Positions 9,301 to 18,200 of a stretch of 64,000 nt of DNA are shown piece by piece. Below the pieces are notes generated by a model. The model saw only the letters and a program-made list of their open reading frames with translations. It ran no database searches and had not been told where the DNA came from. The position numbers were made by a program, and so were the translations under genes. The stretch is from contig NZ_CP018760.1 of the NCBI RefSeq assembly GCF_001913155.1, positions 2,418,001 through 2,482,000 of the forward strand. The letters are read 5' to 3'. Every line of letters starts with the position of its first letter. Within the stretch, counting starts at the first letter, position 1. This DNA is from Maribacter hydrothermalis (GTDB lineage Bacteria > Bacteroidota > Bacteroidia > Flavobacteriales > Flavobacteriaceae).

Positions 9301-10795
9301 AGGTGTTATTGGTTGCGACTAGTTTTATATTGTGCTTTTTAGCAAACTGAATTAATACTTGGTTTACACGTTCTTCATCCTCTTGCCCGTGACGCATGAT
9401 TTCAATATAAAGATCGTCACCGAAGGTCTCTTTCCACCAAATAAGAGCTTCTTCTGCCTGGTTTTCACCAACATTTAATACTTTACTAGGTACCTCACCG
9501 TATAAGTTTCCAGTAAGCACCATAACATCTTCTTTGTACTTCTCAATAATTTTTTTGTCTATCCGAGGTACATAGTATTTCCCATCAACAAAAGCAATGG
9601 AAGACATTTTTGCTAAATTCAAATATCCCTTTTTACTTTTGGCGAGCATTACAATTTGGTACCCATTATCCTTTTGTGATTTGTTGGTGTGGTCTTCACA
9701 AACTTGAAATTCACAGCCTATTATAGGAGTAATTTCCTGTTCAGGTTCTGGTAATTCGTTTAACGGCTCTTCGCCTTCCTTTAAGGTTCCGTTTTGGGTA
9801 GCTTCGTAACGTTTTTGGTTTTCTTCATTTCTAGCTACTACCCCTTTGTTATGGTTCAGCACTCCGTTTACGAAATGAAAAGCACCCATCATATTTGCAT
9901 GATCGGTCATGGCAACGGCAGGCATTTTTGCCTTTGCTGCAGCAGCTACTAGATCGGGAACACTTATGGTAGACTGTAAAATAGAAAATTGAGTGTGATT
10001 ATGTAAATGTGCAAAACTTGCAGATTCTAACGTGGCAAGGTTCTCCTTAATTTCTTCTTTTGATGCTCCGCCCGTATCTTTTGCCCAAAGTGCATCGGCT
10101 ATTTTCTTAGATGCTTTTTTAAGGTTGATGTGTTTAAGCCCAATAAGCTCAATCTCTTTTGGATTCGCCTCAGAGAAATTCTTAAAATAATCAGCTTTTA
10201 CATCTAACTGCTCAATGGTATATTGCTGCTTGCGTATAAGCTCAAGAAAACAACGTGTAGTTGCTTCAACATCGGCAGTCGCATTATGGGCTTCACCAAA
10301 AGGTTCGCCAAACAAATATTCATGTAATTCGGTTAAGGTAGGAAGCTTAAACTTACCACCTCTACCACCAGGAATTTGACAAAGTTGTGCCGTGTGCTCC
10401 GTACAGGTGTCTAAAACAGGTAATTCTTGCAATGTATTTTCAACACCCAAACGGTGAAATTCCGCGCCCATAATATTTAAATCGAACCCCACATTTTGGC
10501 CAACAATAAACTTTGTTTTGGACATGGCGATCTTGAATTTATCTAAAACATCAGAAAGAGAAATACCTTTTTGTTCCGCTAACTCTGTAGAAATACCGTG
10601 AATTTGCTCTGCATCATATGGAATATTAAATCCGTCTGGGCGTACCAAATAGTCTTCATGTTCAATGCATTTTCCCATTTCATCATGCAACTGCCATGCT
10701 ATTTGTATACAACGAGGCCAGTTGTCGGTGTCGGTAATAGGGGCATTCCAGTTTTTTGGAAGACCGGTAGTTTCGGTATCAAAGATGAGGTACAT
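6359..10795 (-). CDS. dnaE: DNA polymerase III alpha subunit with fused N-terminal 3'-5' exonuclease
   Basis: The 1478-residue replicative polymerase. Residues 1-190 are a DnaQ-type DEDDh exonuclease (FDTETTG at 5-11, GQNVGFDLNIM, and HNATADVEATTRCF with the catalytic His and Asp), which normally is a separate epsilon subunit. The PHP domain starts near residue 259 (FAHLHNHTQFS, MTDHANMMGA). The polymerase active site MPDIDIDF is near residue 705. A helix-hairpin-helix (GAVKGVGRGAVETI) and an OB-fold (ELTFAGVITDVQHRV) follow. Typical DnaE is about 1160 residues; the exonuclease and an insertion in PHP explain the extra length. Start chosen at ATG 10795, which opens directly on MYLIFDTETTGL. 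Divergent from rpsP. Confidence 0.97.
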   Translation of the reverse strand: MYLIFDTETTGLPKNWNAPITDTDNWPRCIQIAWQLHDEMGKCIEHEDYLVRPDGFNIPYDAEQIHGISTELAEQKGISLSDVLDKFKIAMSKTKFIVGQNVGFDLNIMGAEFHRLGVENTLQELPVLDTCTEHTAQLCQIPGGRGGKFKLPTLTELHEYLFGEPFGEAHNATADVEATTRCFLELIRKQQYTIEQLDVKADYFKNFSEANPKEIELIGLKHINLKKASKKIADALWAKDTGGASKEEIKENLATLESASFAHLHNHTQFSILQSTISVPDLVAAAAKAKMPAVAMTDHANMMGAFHFVNGVLNHNKGVVARNEENQKRYEATQNGTLKEGEEPLNELPEPEQEITPIIGCEFQVCEDHTNKSQKDNGYQIVMLAKSKKGYLNLAKMSSIAFVDGKYYVPRIDKKIIEKYKEDVMVLTGNLYGEVPSKVLNVGENQAEEALIWWKETFGDDLYIEIMRHGQEDEERVNQVLIQFAKKHNIKLVATNNTYYAEKKNAHAHDILLCVKDGEKQATPIGRGRGYRYGLPNQEYYFKSSDEMKELFKDIPEAIINIQEIVDKVETFTLARDVLLPAFDIPEEFQFEEDKLDGGKRGENKFLRHITYEGAKKRYGKITPAIDERLDFELQVIEKTGYPGYFLIVEDFIRAARNMDVSVGPGRGSAAGSAVAYCLWITNLDPIKYDLLFERFLNPDRVSMPDIDIDFDDEGRSRVMDYVIEKYGSNQVAQIITYGTMAAKSSIRDTARALDLPLGDADRMAKLIPNMSKLKKIIGVDEKVLKDKFNSEELEKINELLNISEGDGLESETLNQAYILEGSVRNTGIHACGVIITPDDITKFVPVALAKDSEMYCTQFDNSVVEDAGLLKMDFLGLKTLTLIKDTVKIVKAKHGIQLDPENFPLDDEKTYELFQRGETVGVFQYESPGMQKHMRSLKPTVFADLIAMNALYRPGPMEYIPSFIARKHGTEEIIYDLDACEEYLAETYGITVYQEQVMLLSQKLADFTKGEADVLRKAMGKKQKYVLDKMKPKFIEQASSKGHAVDKLEKIWKDWEAFAAYAFNKSHSTCYAWIAYQTAYCKAHYPAEYMAAVLSNNMNDIKQVTFFMEECKRMGLDVLGPDVNESYYKFAVNDAGAVRFGMGAVKGVGRGAVETIVENRKEEGAFKSVFDLSKRIDLRAANKKAFENLAVAGGFDSFGTTHRAQYFHDEGDGITFLEKVIKYGAKFQENENSAQVSLFGDASEVQIPEPIVPPCEEWGTMEKLRREKEVVGIYISGHPLDDFKTEIKAFCNANIACVSDLPTYVNRELTFAGVITDVQHRVSKNGKGWAAFTMEDYTDSFEFRIFGEEYLKFRHFLMINSFAYVKLFVRDGWINKDTGKKGDPRMQFNSFMLLQEVMETYARKLTIKLDIAELKEENVRRLKDTFINHKGDHTIQFIVYEMQEKIKVNLNSRRQKVQISSELLQLLEKQDVHFKLN

Positions 10796-11207
10796 AGCGA
10801 GTTTTCAGTGTGTTCAACGGGGTCAGATGATTGACCTAAAAAGTGTCTATAAAATTACAAAAAAAGGAGGTGTTGGTAAAAGGAGAGTTGCTAGGAGTTA
10901 TCAACGTTTAATGTTTAAGTATTTATTTGGTAAAATGCTTGCTGAAGATTAACATTATTCAAATTTGTAAATTATGAGCAGAGAGCAAGTGTTAATTGGC
11001 ATTAAAGTAGGTTAGGTGTAATTTTGAATCTTGTATTTTGGAGTTTTTGAAAACGCTTATTCAAATAACATGAATTCATTGTTGCCAATTCAGCAATTTG
11101 AATTATATTTGCACCCGCTTTCAGGTTAGCTTTGCTTTTTGATGGCGAACGAGTTAAAAAACTAGAATTAATAATCAAGGGTCGGGCACCCTACAAATTA
11201 ATGTGAT
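10796..11207. other. Divergent dnaE/rpsP intergenic region
   Basis: About 410 bp with no supported gene. The right part holds the rpsP promoter (11082-11111) and a leader of about 90 nt. The left part must hold the dnaE promoter, but I could not place a clean -33/-7 pair. An AGGAGGTG motif near 10865 on the plus strand has no gene after it. Confidence 0.6.
11082..11111 (+). promoter_or_regulatory. Bacteroidota-type promoter of rpsP-rimM
   Basis: TTG (11082-11084), a 19-nt spacer and TATATTTG (11104-11111) match the Bacteroidota consensus very well. Transcription would start near 11118, giving a leader of about 90 nt that contains a small GGG/CCC hairpin before the rpsP start codon. Confidence 0.75.
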
Positions 11208-11783
11208 ATGCCAGTAAAAATTAGATTACAAAGACACGGTAAAAAAGGAAAACCATTCTATTGGGTAGTTGCTGCAGATGCAAGAGCTAAAAGAGACGGT
11301 AAATTCTTAGAAAAATTAGGTATCTACAATCCTAATACAAACCCTGCAACTATTGAACTTGATGTTGATAGTTCAGTAAAGTGGTTGCAAAACGGTGCAC
11401 AACCTACAGATACTGCTAAAGCTATTCTTTCTTATAGAGGTGTTCTTTTAAAGCATCATTTATTAGGTGGTGTTCGTAAAGGAGCATTAACTGAAGAGCA
11501 AGCTGAAGAAAAATTCAATACTTGGATTTCTGAAAAAGAACAAGCTATTGCTGATAAAGTTGGTGGTTTAGATAAAGTTAAAGCTGATGCTAAGGCTGCT
11601 GCATTAAAAGCAGAAAAAGAGGTAAACGCGAAGCGTGCTGCTGAAGCTGCCGCTGCTGCTTTACCAGAAACTCCAGAAGGTGAAAGTGCTGAAGAGGAAG
11701 TAGAAGCTGTTGAAGCTGCCGGTGAGCCAGAACAAGCTGTTGAAACTCCAGAAGCACCTGCTGCTGAAGAAGACAAAGCATAA
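11208..11783 (+). CDS. rpsP: 30S ribosomal protein S16 with long acidic/alanine-rich tail
   Basis: A 191-residue S16. Residues 1-80 are canonical (MPVKIRLQRHGKKGKPFYWV, ADARAKRDGKFLEKLGIYNP, PTDTAKAILSYRGV). Bacterial S16 is usually 80-90 residues, so about 100 residues are extra. The tail begins as a charged helix (ALTEEQAEEKFNTWISEKEQ) and ends in a low-complexity Ala/Glu/Pro segment from about residue 140. Such tails are common in Bacteroidota. S16 is needed for 30S assembly; rimM, a 30S maturation factor, follows 13 bp downstream in the same operon. Confidence 0.97.
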   Translation: MPVKIRLQRHGKKGKPFYWVVAADARAKRDGKFLEKLGIYNPNTNPATIELDVDSSVKWLQNGAQPTDTAKAILSYRGVLLKHHLLGGVRKGALTEEQAEEKFNTWISEKEQAIADKVGGLDKVKADAKAAALKAEKEVNAKRAAEAAAAALPETPEGESAEEEVEAVEAAGEPEQAVETPEAPAAEEDKA

Positions 11784-11796
11784 TTTTTAAGAAACG

Positions 11797-12324
11797 ATGC
11801 GAAAGGAAGATTGTTTCTACCTAGGTACTATCGTTTCAAAATATAGTTTCAAAGGTGAGGTGCTAGTAAAACTAGATACCGATGACCCCGAGATATACGA
11901 AAACATGGAATCAGTATTCGTTTCTTTAGGAAACAATCTGGTTCCATTTTTTATTAAAAGATGCCGACTTCATAAATCGAACTTACTTCGTATTGATTTT
12001 GAAGAGGTAAAGTCAGAATCCGATGCCGACAGAATAATGAAATCTGGATTGTATTTGCCGCTAAATATGTTGCCTAAGCTCACCGATAATAAATTTTATT
12101 ATCATGAAGTAGTAGGGTTTACCATGGTTGATTCGGTTCATGGAGATATTGGTATTATACAAAGTATTAACGATACTACCGCACAAGCCTTGTTCGAAGT
12201 AGAAAAAGAAGACAAGCAATTATTGATTCCTGTAAATGATGATATCATTACAAAAGTGGATCGCGAAAACAAATGCATTTTTGTAAATACGCCAGAAGGT
12301 TTGGTAGACCTTTACTTGTCCTAA
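11797..12324 (+). CDS. rimM: Ribosome maturation factor RimM
   Basis: A 175-residue RimM, which binds S19 and helps mature the 30S head. The N-terminal RimM domain opens with CFYLGTIVSKYSFKGEVLVK, the family's start motif (here with S-F-K-G in place of the common GLKGEV). The C-terminal PRC-barrel includes FYYHEVVGFTMVD and ends with LLIPVNDDIITKVDRENKCI and the PEGL motif. Second gene of the rpsP operon. trmD, which often follows in other phyla, is not here. Confidence 0.96.
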   Translation: MRKEDCFYLGTIVSKYSFKGEVLVKLDTDDPEIYENMESVFVSLGNNLVPFFIKRCRLHKSNLLRIDFEEVKSESDADRIMKSGLYLPLNMLPKLTDNKFYYHEVVGFTMVDSVHGDIGIIQSINDTTAQALFEVEKEDKQLLIPVNDDIITKVDRENKCIFVNTPEGLVDLYLS

Positions 12325-12520
12325 AAATTCTAATTGATTTTTCCTTAAAATAGTTTTATTATATTTTTTGGCATAGCTTATTGTGAATTAGACATTTTTT
12401 TATTTAAATTTTGTGTCTTTATAGTATTATTAGGCTTAAATGCATCGTTATTGGTCGAAATTTAACTAATAATAGATGGTAAAGTTTGTAAGTTCATGTT
12501 TGTATTGTAAAATGCCTACC

Positions 12521-14866
12521 ATGACAAGCAAACTTAAGAATCCATTACTTCAATTTATTACTTCAATTTTTTGTTGTACAATTTTAGTAAGTTGTAATTC
12601 CAAAAATGATAAGACCATTGCTTTGAATGATGAAGCTATGGGTAACCAGATTCCTGAAAAAATAGATTTCACTTTTCATGTTAAGCCAATTTTATCTGAC
12701 CGCTGTTTTATTTGTCACGGTCCTGATAAAAATGCCGTTGAAGGGAATTTTTCCCTTCATTCTCCCGAAGAAGCTTATAGGGCTTTAGGTGAACTAAAAG
12801 ATCACTTTGCTATAGTGCCAGGCGATGTTTCTAAAAGTGGATTAGTAGAACGAATTAATTCAGATGATTCGAATCTAATAATGCCTCCGCCAGAATCCAA
12901 TTTGGTATTGGAAGATTTTGAAAAGAAGATTTTGGAAAAATGGATAGAACAAGGCGCTGAATATAAAACGCATTGGGCTTTTATTCCTCCAGCACCACAA
13001 AAAGTACCTGAAAATGATAAGGAATGGGGAAATAATGAAATTGATGCTTTTGTTTTAAGTAAGATGACAGAAAAAGGATTGAGACCTAGTTCAAGGGCTA
13101 GCAGTGAAAAGCTGTTGAGAAGAATTACGTTTGATCTTACAGGATTGCCACCAACTTTAAATCAGATAGAGAAATTTGTTACTAATCCATCAATAGAAAA
13201 TTATGGAGAAATTATAGATTCTTTACTGGTGTCCGTTGATTATGCCGAGAATATGGCTGCTGAATGGATGGATATTGCCCGTTATGCCGACACTCATGGG
13301 TATCAAGATGATTTTGAACGGACCATGTGGCCTTGGAGAGATTGGGTTATTCACGCATTTAAGGAAAATATGCCATATGATAAATTTGTAACCTATCAAT
13401 TAGCAGGTGATTTGTTGCCTAATGCAAATCTAGAACAAATATTAGCTACCGGTTTTAACAGGAATCACAAAATAACCGCCGAAGGCGGAGTGATTCCTGA
13501 AGAATACCGGGTTGAATATGTAGAGGATAGAAACACTACTTTGGGTACGGCATTCTTAGGTCTTACCTTGGAATGTGCTCGTTGTCATGATCATAAGTAT
13601 GATCCTATTAGCCAAAAAGAACATTTTCAATTTTATAGTTTTTTCAATAACATTCCCGAGCAAGGACTTTTGGCTAATGCAGCTGATTTACCCACACCAT
13701 ATATTACCGTTACACCTAAAGAAGTAAATGATGTTTTGGGGTTTATAAACCTGCAAAAGAGCTCTTTGAAAGAGGTACCTGTAATGGTTATGAAAGAAAT
13801 GGATAAACCTAGACCTACGTATATACTAGAAAGAGGTATTTATGATCAATATGGTGAAGAGGTGTATCCTGATACTCCAGAATCTATTTTACCTTTCGAT
13901 GATTATCCGAAGAATAGATTAGGGTTGGCAGAATGGTTGTTCGAAGATGAGCATCCGTTAACAGCAAGAGTTGCCGTAAACAGACTATGGCAACGTATGT
14001 TCGGTAGTGGTATTGTTGCTTCATCTTTTGATTTTGGTAATCAAGGTTCATTGCCTACGCATCCTGAATTACTTGATTTTTTAGCTATAAAATATCGCAC
14101 AGAAGGATGGGACAATAGAAAAATGCTTAAATATATTGCTATGTCGGCAACCTATCAACAAGACACCAAGGCTACGACAGCGCAATTAGAAAAAGATCCT
14201 GAAAATAAATATTTAGCCAGGGCATCTAGACTTCGTTTATCTTCTGAGGCTATTCGTGACCAAGCTTTGGCTTTTAGTGGTCTATTGAATAAAGAGGTTG
14301 GCGGACCCAGTGTTAAGCCTTACCAACCAGATGGTATTTGGGAAGAAACTACCGGTGGTGGTGGTGGTAGTACGGCATCGTATACTTTAAGTGAAGGTGA
14401 TGATGTATATAGAAAGAGCTTATATACTTTTTGGAAGCGTACTGTACCACCCCCAAGTATGATGACTTTTGATAGTAGCTCTAGGGATTATTGCTCGGTA
14501 AAACGGCAAGAAACTAATACGCCGTTACAGGCGCTTGTACTACTTAACGACCCACAAATGGTCGAATCAGCAAGAGTAGCAGCCTTGGGAGAAATGGTTA
14601 CGCATCCTAATTCTGAAAATGAACAGATTAGAACATTATTTTATAAAGCAACTTCAAGATTACCAAATGAGGTAGAAGTGCAGTCGCTAGTTGAATATTA
14701 TACTGAAATGTTGGGTAAAGTAGAGAGTGGGGAAATTTCGATAAGTGAGTATTTAAGTATCGGCAGAAGTGAAGTGCCAGCTGACTTAAACAAAGAGAAA
14801 CTGGTGGCGATGACATTAACGGCACACACCATTTTAAATTTAGACGAAACAATTAATAGAGGCTAG
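12521..14866 (+). CDS. PSD1-type lipoprotein: cytochrome c (PSCyt1) + DUF1549 + DUF1553
   Basis: First gene of a five-gene plus-strand operon. I prefer the ATG at 12521, which opens a lipoprotein signal (MTSKLKNPLLQFITSIFCCT, then ILVSC, Cys 25); ATGs at 12476 and 12512 are alternatives. A PSCyt1 haem motif CFICHG lies about 37 residues after the lipid cysteine. DUF1549 (PF07583) follows with LLRRITFDLTGLPPT and a second CxxCH (ECARCHDHKYDP). DUF1553 (PF07587) fills the C-terminal half (NRLGLAEWL, ARVAVNRLWQRMFGSG, QETNTPLQALVLLNDP). This architecture is abundant in Planctomycetes and Verrucomicrobia, where it goes with sulfated-polysaccharide catabolism; the biochemical role is not established. 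Likely a periplasm-facing haem protein working with the DUF1501 protein downstream (2-bp gap). Confidence 0.9.
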   Translation: MTSKLKNPLLQFITSIFCCTILVSCNSKNDKTIALNDEAMGNQIPEKIDFTFHVKPILSDRCFICHGPDKNAVEGNFSLHSPEEAYRALGELKDHFAIVPGDVSKSGLVERINSDDSNLIMPPPESNLVLEDFEKKILEKWIEQGAEYKTHWAFIPPAPQKVPENDKEWGNNEIDAFVLSKMTEKGLRPSSRASSEKLLRRITFDLTGLPPTLNQIEKFVTNPSIENYGEIIDSLLVSVDYAENMAAEWMDIARYADTHGYQDDFERTMWPWRDWVIHAFKENMPYDKFVTYQLAGDLLPNANLEQILATGFNRNHKITAEGGVIPEEYRVEYVEDRNTTLGTAFLGLTLECARCHDHKYDPISQKEHFQFYSFFNNIPEQGLLANAADLPTPYITVTPKEVNDVLGFINLQKSSLKEVPVMVMKEMDKPRPTYILERGIYDQYGEEVYPDTPESILPFDDYPKNRLGLAEWLFEDEHPLTARVAVNRLWQRMFGSGIVASSFDFGNQGSLPTHPELLDFLAIKYRTEGWDNRKMLKYIAMSATYQQDTKATTAQLEKDPENKYLARASRLRLSSEAIRDQALAFSGLLNKEVGGPSVKPYQPDGIWEETTGGGGGSTASYTLSEGDDVYRKSLYTFWKRTVPPPSMMTFDSSSRDYCSVKRQETNTPLQALVLLNDPQMVESARVAALGEMVTHPNSENEQIRTLFYKATSRLPNEVEVQSLVEYYTEMLGKVESGEISISEYLSIGRSEVPADLNKEKLVAMTLTAHTILNLDETINRG

Positions 14867-14868
14867 TT

Positions 14869-16362
14869 ATGAGCGAAAAGAAAATAGTTGAGGAGCGGTC
14901 TCTAATCTTAAACAGACGTTCTTTTTTAGGAAAAGCGGCAATGGGTGTTGGCGGAATAGGATTAGCTTCATTAATTGGTACTAATCTCTTTAGAAAAGGA
15001 GAAAATGGGTTATATACTGCAGATAGTGGCCCGGCCGGAGTAAAGGGAGTATTAGATTCCTTACATCATCCATCGAAAATAAAAAGGGTTATTTACCTTT
15101 TTCAAAGCGGTGGACCTTCGCAATTAGAACTGTTCGATTATAAACCTCTTTTAAATCAGCGTAGAGGGGAAGATTTACCAGAATCTATTCGTAATGGGCA
15201 ACGTTTAACAGGGATGACTTCCGGACAGGATAAATTCCCATTGGTAGGCTCTAATTTCGGATTTCAAAGACATGGTAAAAATGGCACATACATAAGTGAC
15301 CTCTTGCCATATACCGCCAAAATGGTGGACGATATATGTATCGTAAAATCAATGTATACAGAGGCAATTAATCATGACCCTGCGGTTACGTTTTTTCAAA
15401 CAGGATCACAGCAACCGGGCAGACCAAGTATTGGCTCGTGGTTAAGTTATGGTTTGGGTAGTGAAAATGAAAATTTACCTGCATTTACAGTGTTACTTTC
15501 CAGGGGCTCAGGTAGGCCAAATGGTCAACCTTTATATACCAGGCTTTGGGGTAACGGATTTTTACATTCGCTACACCAAGGGGTACAGTTTAGAGCGGCA
15601 AAAGATCCCGTTTTATATTTAAATGATCCAAAAGGAACTACGGCAGATGTAAAAAGGTCTATGCTGGATAAATTGGCTGAACTTAATGACCAACATTATC
15701 AGGAATCTGGCGACCCAGAAATACAAAGTAGAATTGCCCAGTACGAAATGGCATACAGAATGCAAACGTCGGTGCCCGATGTTATGAATACTGATGGCGA
15801 ACCAGATTATATCTATAAAATGTATGGCTCAGATGCGAAGATACCGGGTACTTTTGCCGCAAACTGTTTGTTAGCGAGAAGGCTAGCGGAGAAAGATGTT
15901 CGTTTTATTCAATTGTACCATATGGGTTGGGATCAACATGATAATCTGCCAGGTGCTATACAAAAACAGGCAAAAGATGTAGATCAAGCTTCTGCAGCAT
16001 TGGTTGCCGATTTAAAGCAACGGGGTATGTTAGAGGATACCTTGGTAATTTGGGGAGGAGAATTTGGTAGAACAAATTACTCACAAGGCTTACTAACCGA
16101 TACAACTTATGGCAGAGATCACCACCCTAGATGTTTTACGATGTGGATGGCCGGTGGGGGCATAAAACCAGGAATCGTTTACGGGGAAACAGATGAATTT
16201 GGCTATAACGTAGTTAAAGACCCAGTACACGTGCATGATTTTCAAGCAACAATGCTACATCAATTGGGTATTGACCATGAAAAATTCACCTATAAATATC
16301 AAGGTAGACGTTTTAGACTAACCGATGTTGAAGGCAAAGTAATCAACGATATTTTATCTTAA
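14869..16362 (+). CDS. DUF1501 domain-containing protein (sulfatase-like fold, Tat-exported)
   Basis: A 497-residue protein of the DUF1501 (PF07394) family, related to the alkaline phosphatase/sulfatase superfamily. The twin-arginine leader is NRRSFLGKAAMGVGGIGLAS. Family marks are IYLFQSGGPSQLELFDYKP near the start, VKSMYTEAINHDPA, and a C-terminal metal-site-like block (DTLVIWGGEFGRTNYSQG, GRDHHPRCFTMWMAGGGIKP). DUF1501 genes almost always pair with PSD1-type DUF1549/DUF1553 genes, as here. The Tat route fits a protein folded with a cofactor before export. The reaction is unknown. The next gene overlaps its stop codon by one base (TAATG). Confidence 0.9.
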   Translation: MSEKKIVEERSLILNRRSFLGKAAMGVGGIGLASLIGTNLFRKGENGLYTADSGPAGVKGVLDSLHHPSKIKRVIYLFQSGGPSQLELFDYKPLLNQRRGEDLPESIRNGQRLTGMTSGQDKFPLVGSNFGFQRHGKNGTYISDLLPYTAKMVDDICIVKSMYTEAINHDPAVTFFQTGSQQPGRPSIGSWLSYGLGSENENLPAFTVLLSRGSGRPNGQPLYTRLWGNGFLHSLHQGVQFRAAKDPVLYLNDPKGTTADVKRSMLDKLAELNDQHYQESGDPEIQSRIAQYEMAYRMQTSVPDVMNTDGEPDYIYKMYGSDAKIPGTFAANCLLARRLAEKDVRFIQLYHMGWDQHDNLPGAIQKQAKDVDQASAALVADLKQRGMLEDTLVIWGGEFGRTNYSQGLLTDTTYGRDHHPRCFTMWMAGGGIKPGIVYGETDEFGYNVVKDPVHVHDFQATMLHQLGIDHEKFTYKYQGRRFRLTDVEGKVINDILS

Positions 16363-17396
16363 TGGAGCGAAGAAAATTTATTATAAATACTGTTGCCGCT
16401 TCTGCTGGAATATTAACGTATTCTTCTTTAGGTGCCAATATATTGGAATATAAAGATGCCATTATTGGTCACGGTAGTCATCGGTATAAGATAGATTTAA
16501 ACTGGGGTGCATTGAACCCTACTTATTATCCGGTTAATGATTGCCACGAAATGGTGCAAGATTCTAAAGGTAGAATTTTACTATTAACGAACCACACCAA
16601 AAATAACGTTATTGTTTATGATCGTTCTGGTAAATTATTAGAAACCTGGGGTACAGATTACCCTGGAGCACACGGACTAACCCTCAACGTTGAAAATGGT
16701 GAAGACTTTCTGTATATAGCCGATAACAATCGTCATGAGGTGATTAAGACCACAATAGACGGTAAGGTGGTTCAGGTGTTTTCATATCCGAAGGAATCAG
16801 GTAATTACACGTCGAAAAAACAATATATACCTACCGAAACAGCTATCGCAGCGAATGGAGATCTTTATATTGCCGATGGTTATGGTGCGCAGTATATTAT
16901 GCGCTACAATGCCAAAGGTGAGTTGCTACAAACTTTTGGCGGTAAAGGTGATGCGGATAACCTTTTTAATAATGCCCACGGAATTTGTATAGATACTAGA
17001 GGAGGAAAAACACCGGAGCTTTTGATTACCGCTAGACAGCAAAATAAGTTGAAGCGTTTTACTATGGATGGGGAATTTTTAGCAAGTATAGATTTACCTG
17101 GTGCATTCATTTGCAGACCTGTTATTAAAGGTGATAATGTATACTTAGCAACGATATGGTCTGGTGACGGATCTGATGGTACTGGTTTTATTTCGATACT
17201 GGATAAAGAGAACAAACTGATTTCTGCACCCGGCGGATGTACGCCCATATATGGAAAAAATGGTTTGGAGCCCATGTATCAATCTATTAAAATATTTACG
17301 CATCCGCATGATGTCTGTGTTGATGATGACGATAATTTATACGTAGCGCAATGGAATTCGGGGAAAACATATCCTATTAAATTAAATAGAATATGA
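16362..17396 (+). CDS. Tat-exported NHL-repeat six-bladed beta-propeller protein
   Basis: A 344-residue propeller. The leader is Tat-like (MERRKFIINTVAASAG). Repeats of the NHL type are visible as GAHGLTLNVENGEDFLYIAD, NGDLYIADGYGAQYIMRYNA, NNAHGICIDTRG and PHDVCVDDDDNLYVAQW. NHL propellers are carbohydrate- or protein-binding platforms, or catalytic as in the peptidyl-hydroxyglycine lyase; catalytic residues of the latter cannot be assigned by eye. It overlaps the DUF1501 stop by 1 nt and the next start by 4 nt (ATGA), so its translation is probably coupled to both. Confidence 0.85.
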   Translation: MERRKFIINTVAASAGILTYSSLGANILEYKDAIIGHGSHRYKIDLNWGALNPTYYPVNDCHEMVQDSKGRILLLTNHTKNNVIVYDRSGKLLETWGTDYPGAHGLTLNVENGEDFLYIADNNRHEVIKTTIDGKVVQVFSYPKESGNYTSKKQYIPTETAIAANGDLYIADGYGAQYIMRYNAKGELLQTFGGKGDADNLFNNAHGICIDTRGGKTPELLITARQQNKLKRFTMDGEFLASIDLPGAFICRPVIKGDNVYLATIWSGDGSDGTGFISILDKENKLISAPGGCTPIYGKNGLEPMYQSIKIFTHPHDVCVDDDDNLYVAQWNSGKTYPIKLNRI

Positions 17397-18199
17397 TCAA
17401 ACGTAAATTTTATTCCTTATTCGCAATACTCATGTTGTGTCAAGCAGGTTTTTCTCAAAATACAGTATATGCACCGACTGGGATATTTCAATTATCTGAC
17501 CCACAAATTAAAGTTTCCTCCATATTTTTCGAATCGGATGTTACACTGAATTTTGGACTGGATATGCCAAATTCAACGATAAAATATACGTTGGATGGTA
17601 GCTCTGTTGACCAGAATTCAAAGGTGTTTTCTAAACCTTTGAAAATTACCGAAAGTGCCGTGATTAAGACTAAAATGTTTCACCCAGATTATATAGAAAG
17701 CGATGAAGTTGAATTAGAAGTGGTTAAAATTGCACAGAAAAGCGCTATTAAGCAAATAGAGGTTCTACCTGCTCCGAGTGAAAAGTATTCGGGTATAGGA
17801 GCTAAAGGGTTATATGATTTAAAAAAGGGTAGTGCCCAATTTGGTGGTGATAAGCAATGGATGGGTTTTCAAACGGAAAAAATAATAGCATCGCTTCAGC
17901 TTGAAAAAAATATTATTATCAACAAAATTGTAGTGAGTACATTGACCAATCAATCGAATTGGATATTCGCACCAGTAAAAGTTGAGGTGTATCATGATGA
18001 TGAATTAATCGGCGAAATAACGTTTCCTAAGAGTGAAAAAGAATCTTTGAACAGTGCCACTTTTTTAAGTGTGCCAATTAACAAAGGCGTATACGATACA
18101 TTGAAAGTGGTTATTTATCCGCTTAGTGAAATACCCCAATGGCATCAAGGAAAAGGAACTACGCCTTGGGTTTTTATAGATGAAATAATTATACAATAG
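17393..18199 (+). CDS. Secreted chitobiase-like plus discoidin-like domain protein
   Basis: A 268-residue exported protein (signal MIKRKFYSLFAILMLCQAGF, then SQ). Residues about 40-115 form a chitobiase/beta-hexosaminidase C-terminal-like Ig domain (IKYTLDGSSVDQNSKVF, AVIKTKMFHPDY). Residues about 120-268 form a discoidin (F5/8 C)-like sandwich ending TPWVFIDEIIIQ. No catalytic domain is visible, so it is probably a binding or scaffold protein. The same two-domain unit recurs at the C-terminus of the next gene (for example SEKYSG/NEKYAG, NWIFAPVKVEV/SWIFYPKAFIV, WVFIDEI/WIFIDEV), which points to duplication. One base separates it from that gene. Confidence 0.82.
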   Translation: MIKRKFYSLFAILMLCQAGFSQNTVYAPTGIFQLSDPQIKVSSIFFESDVTLNFGLDMPNSTIKYTLDGSSVDQNSKVFSKPLKITESAVIKTKMFHPDYIESDEVELEVVKIAQKSAIKQIEVLPAPSEKYSGIGAKGLYDLKKGSAQFGGDKQWMGFQTEKIIASLQLEKNIIINKIVVSTLTNQSNWIFAPVKVEVYHDDELIGEITFPKSEKESLNSATFLSVPINKGVYDTLKVVIYPLSEIPQWHQGKGTTPWVFIDEIIIQ

Positions 18200-18200
18200 C

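Noticed and set aside
10863..10952. AGGAGGTG Shine-Dalgarno-like motif and a plus-strand ORF overlapping the dnaE start
   Set aside because: The frame is mostly antisense to dnaE, no start codon follows the motif at proper spacing, and Bacteroidota rarely rely on such sites.
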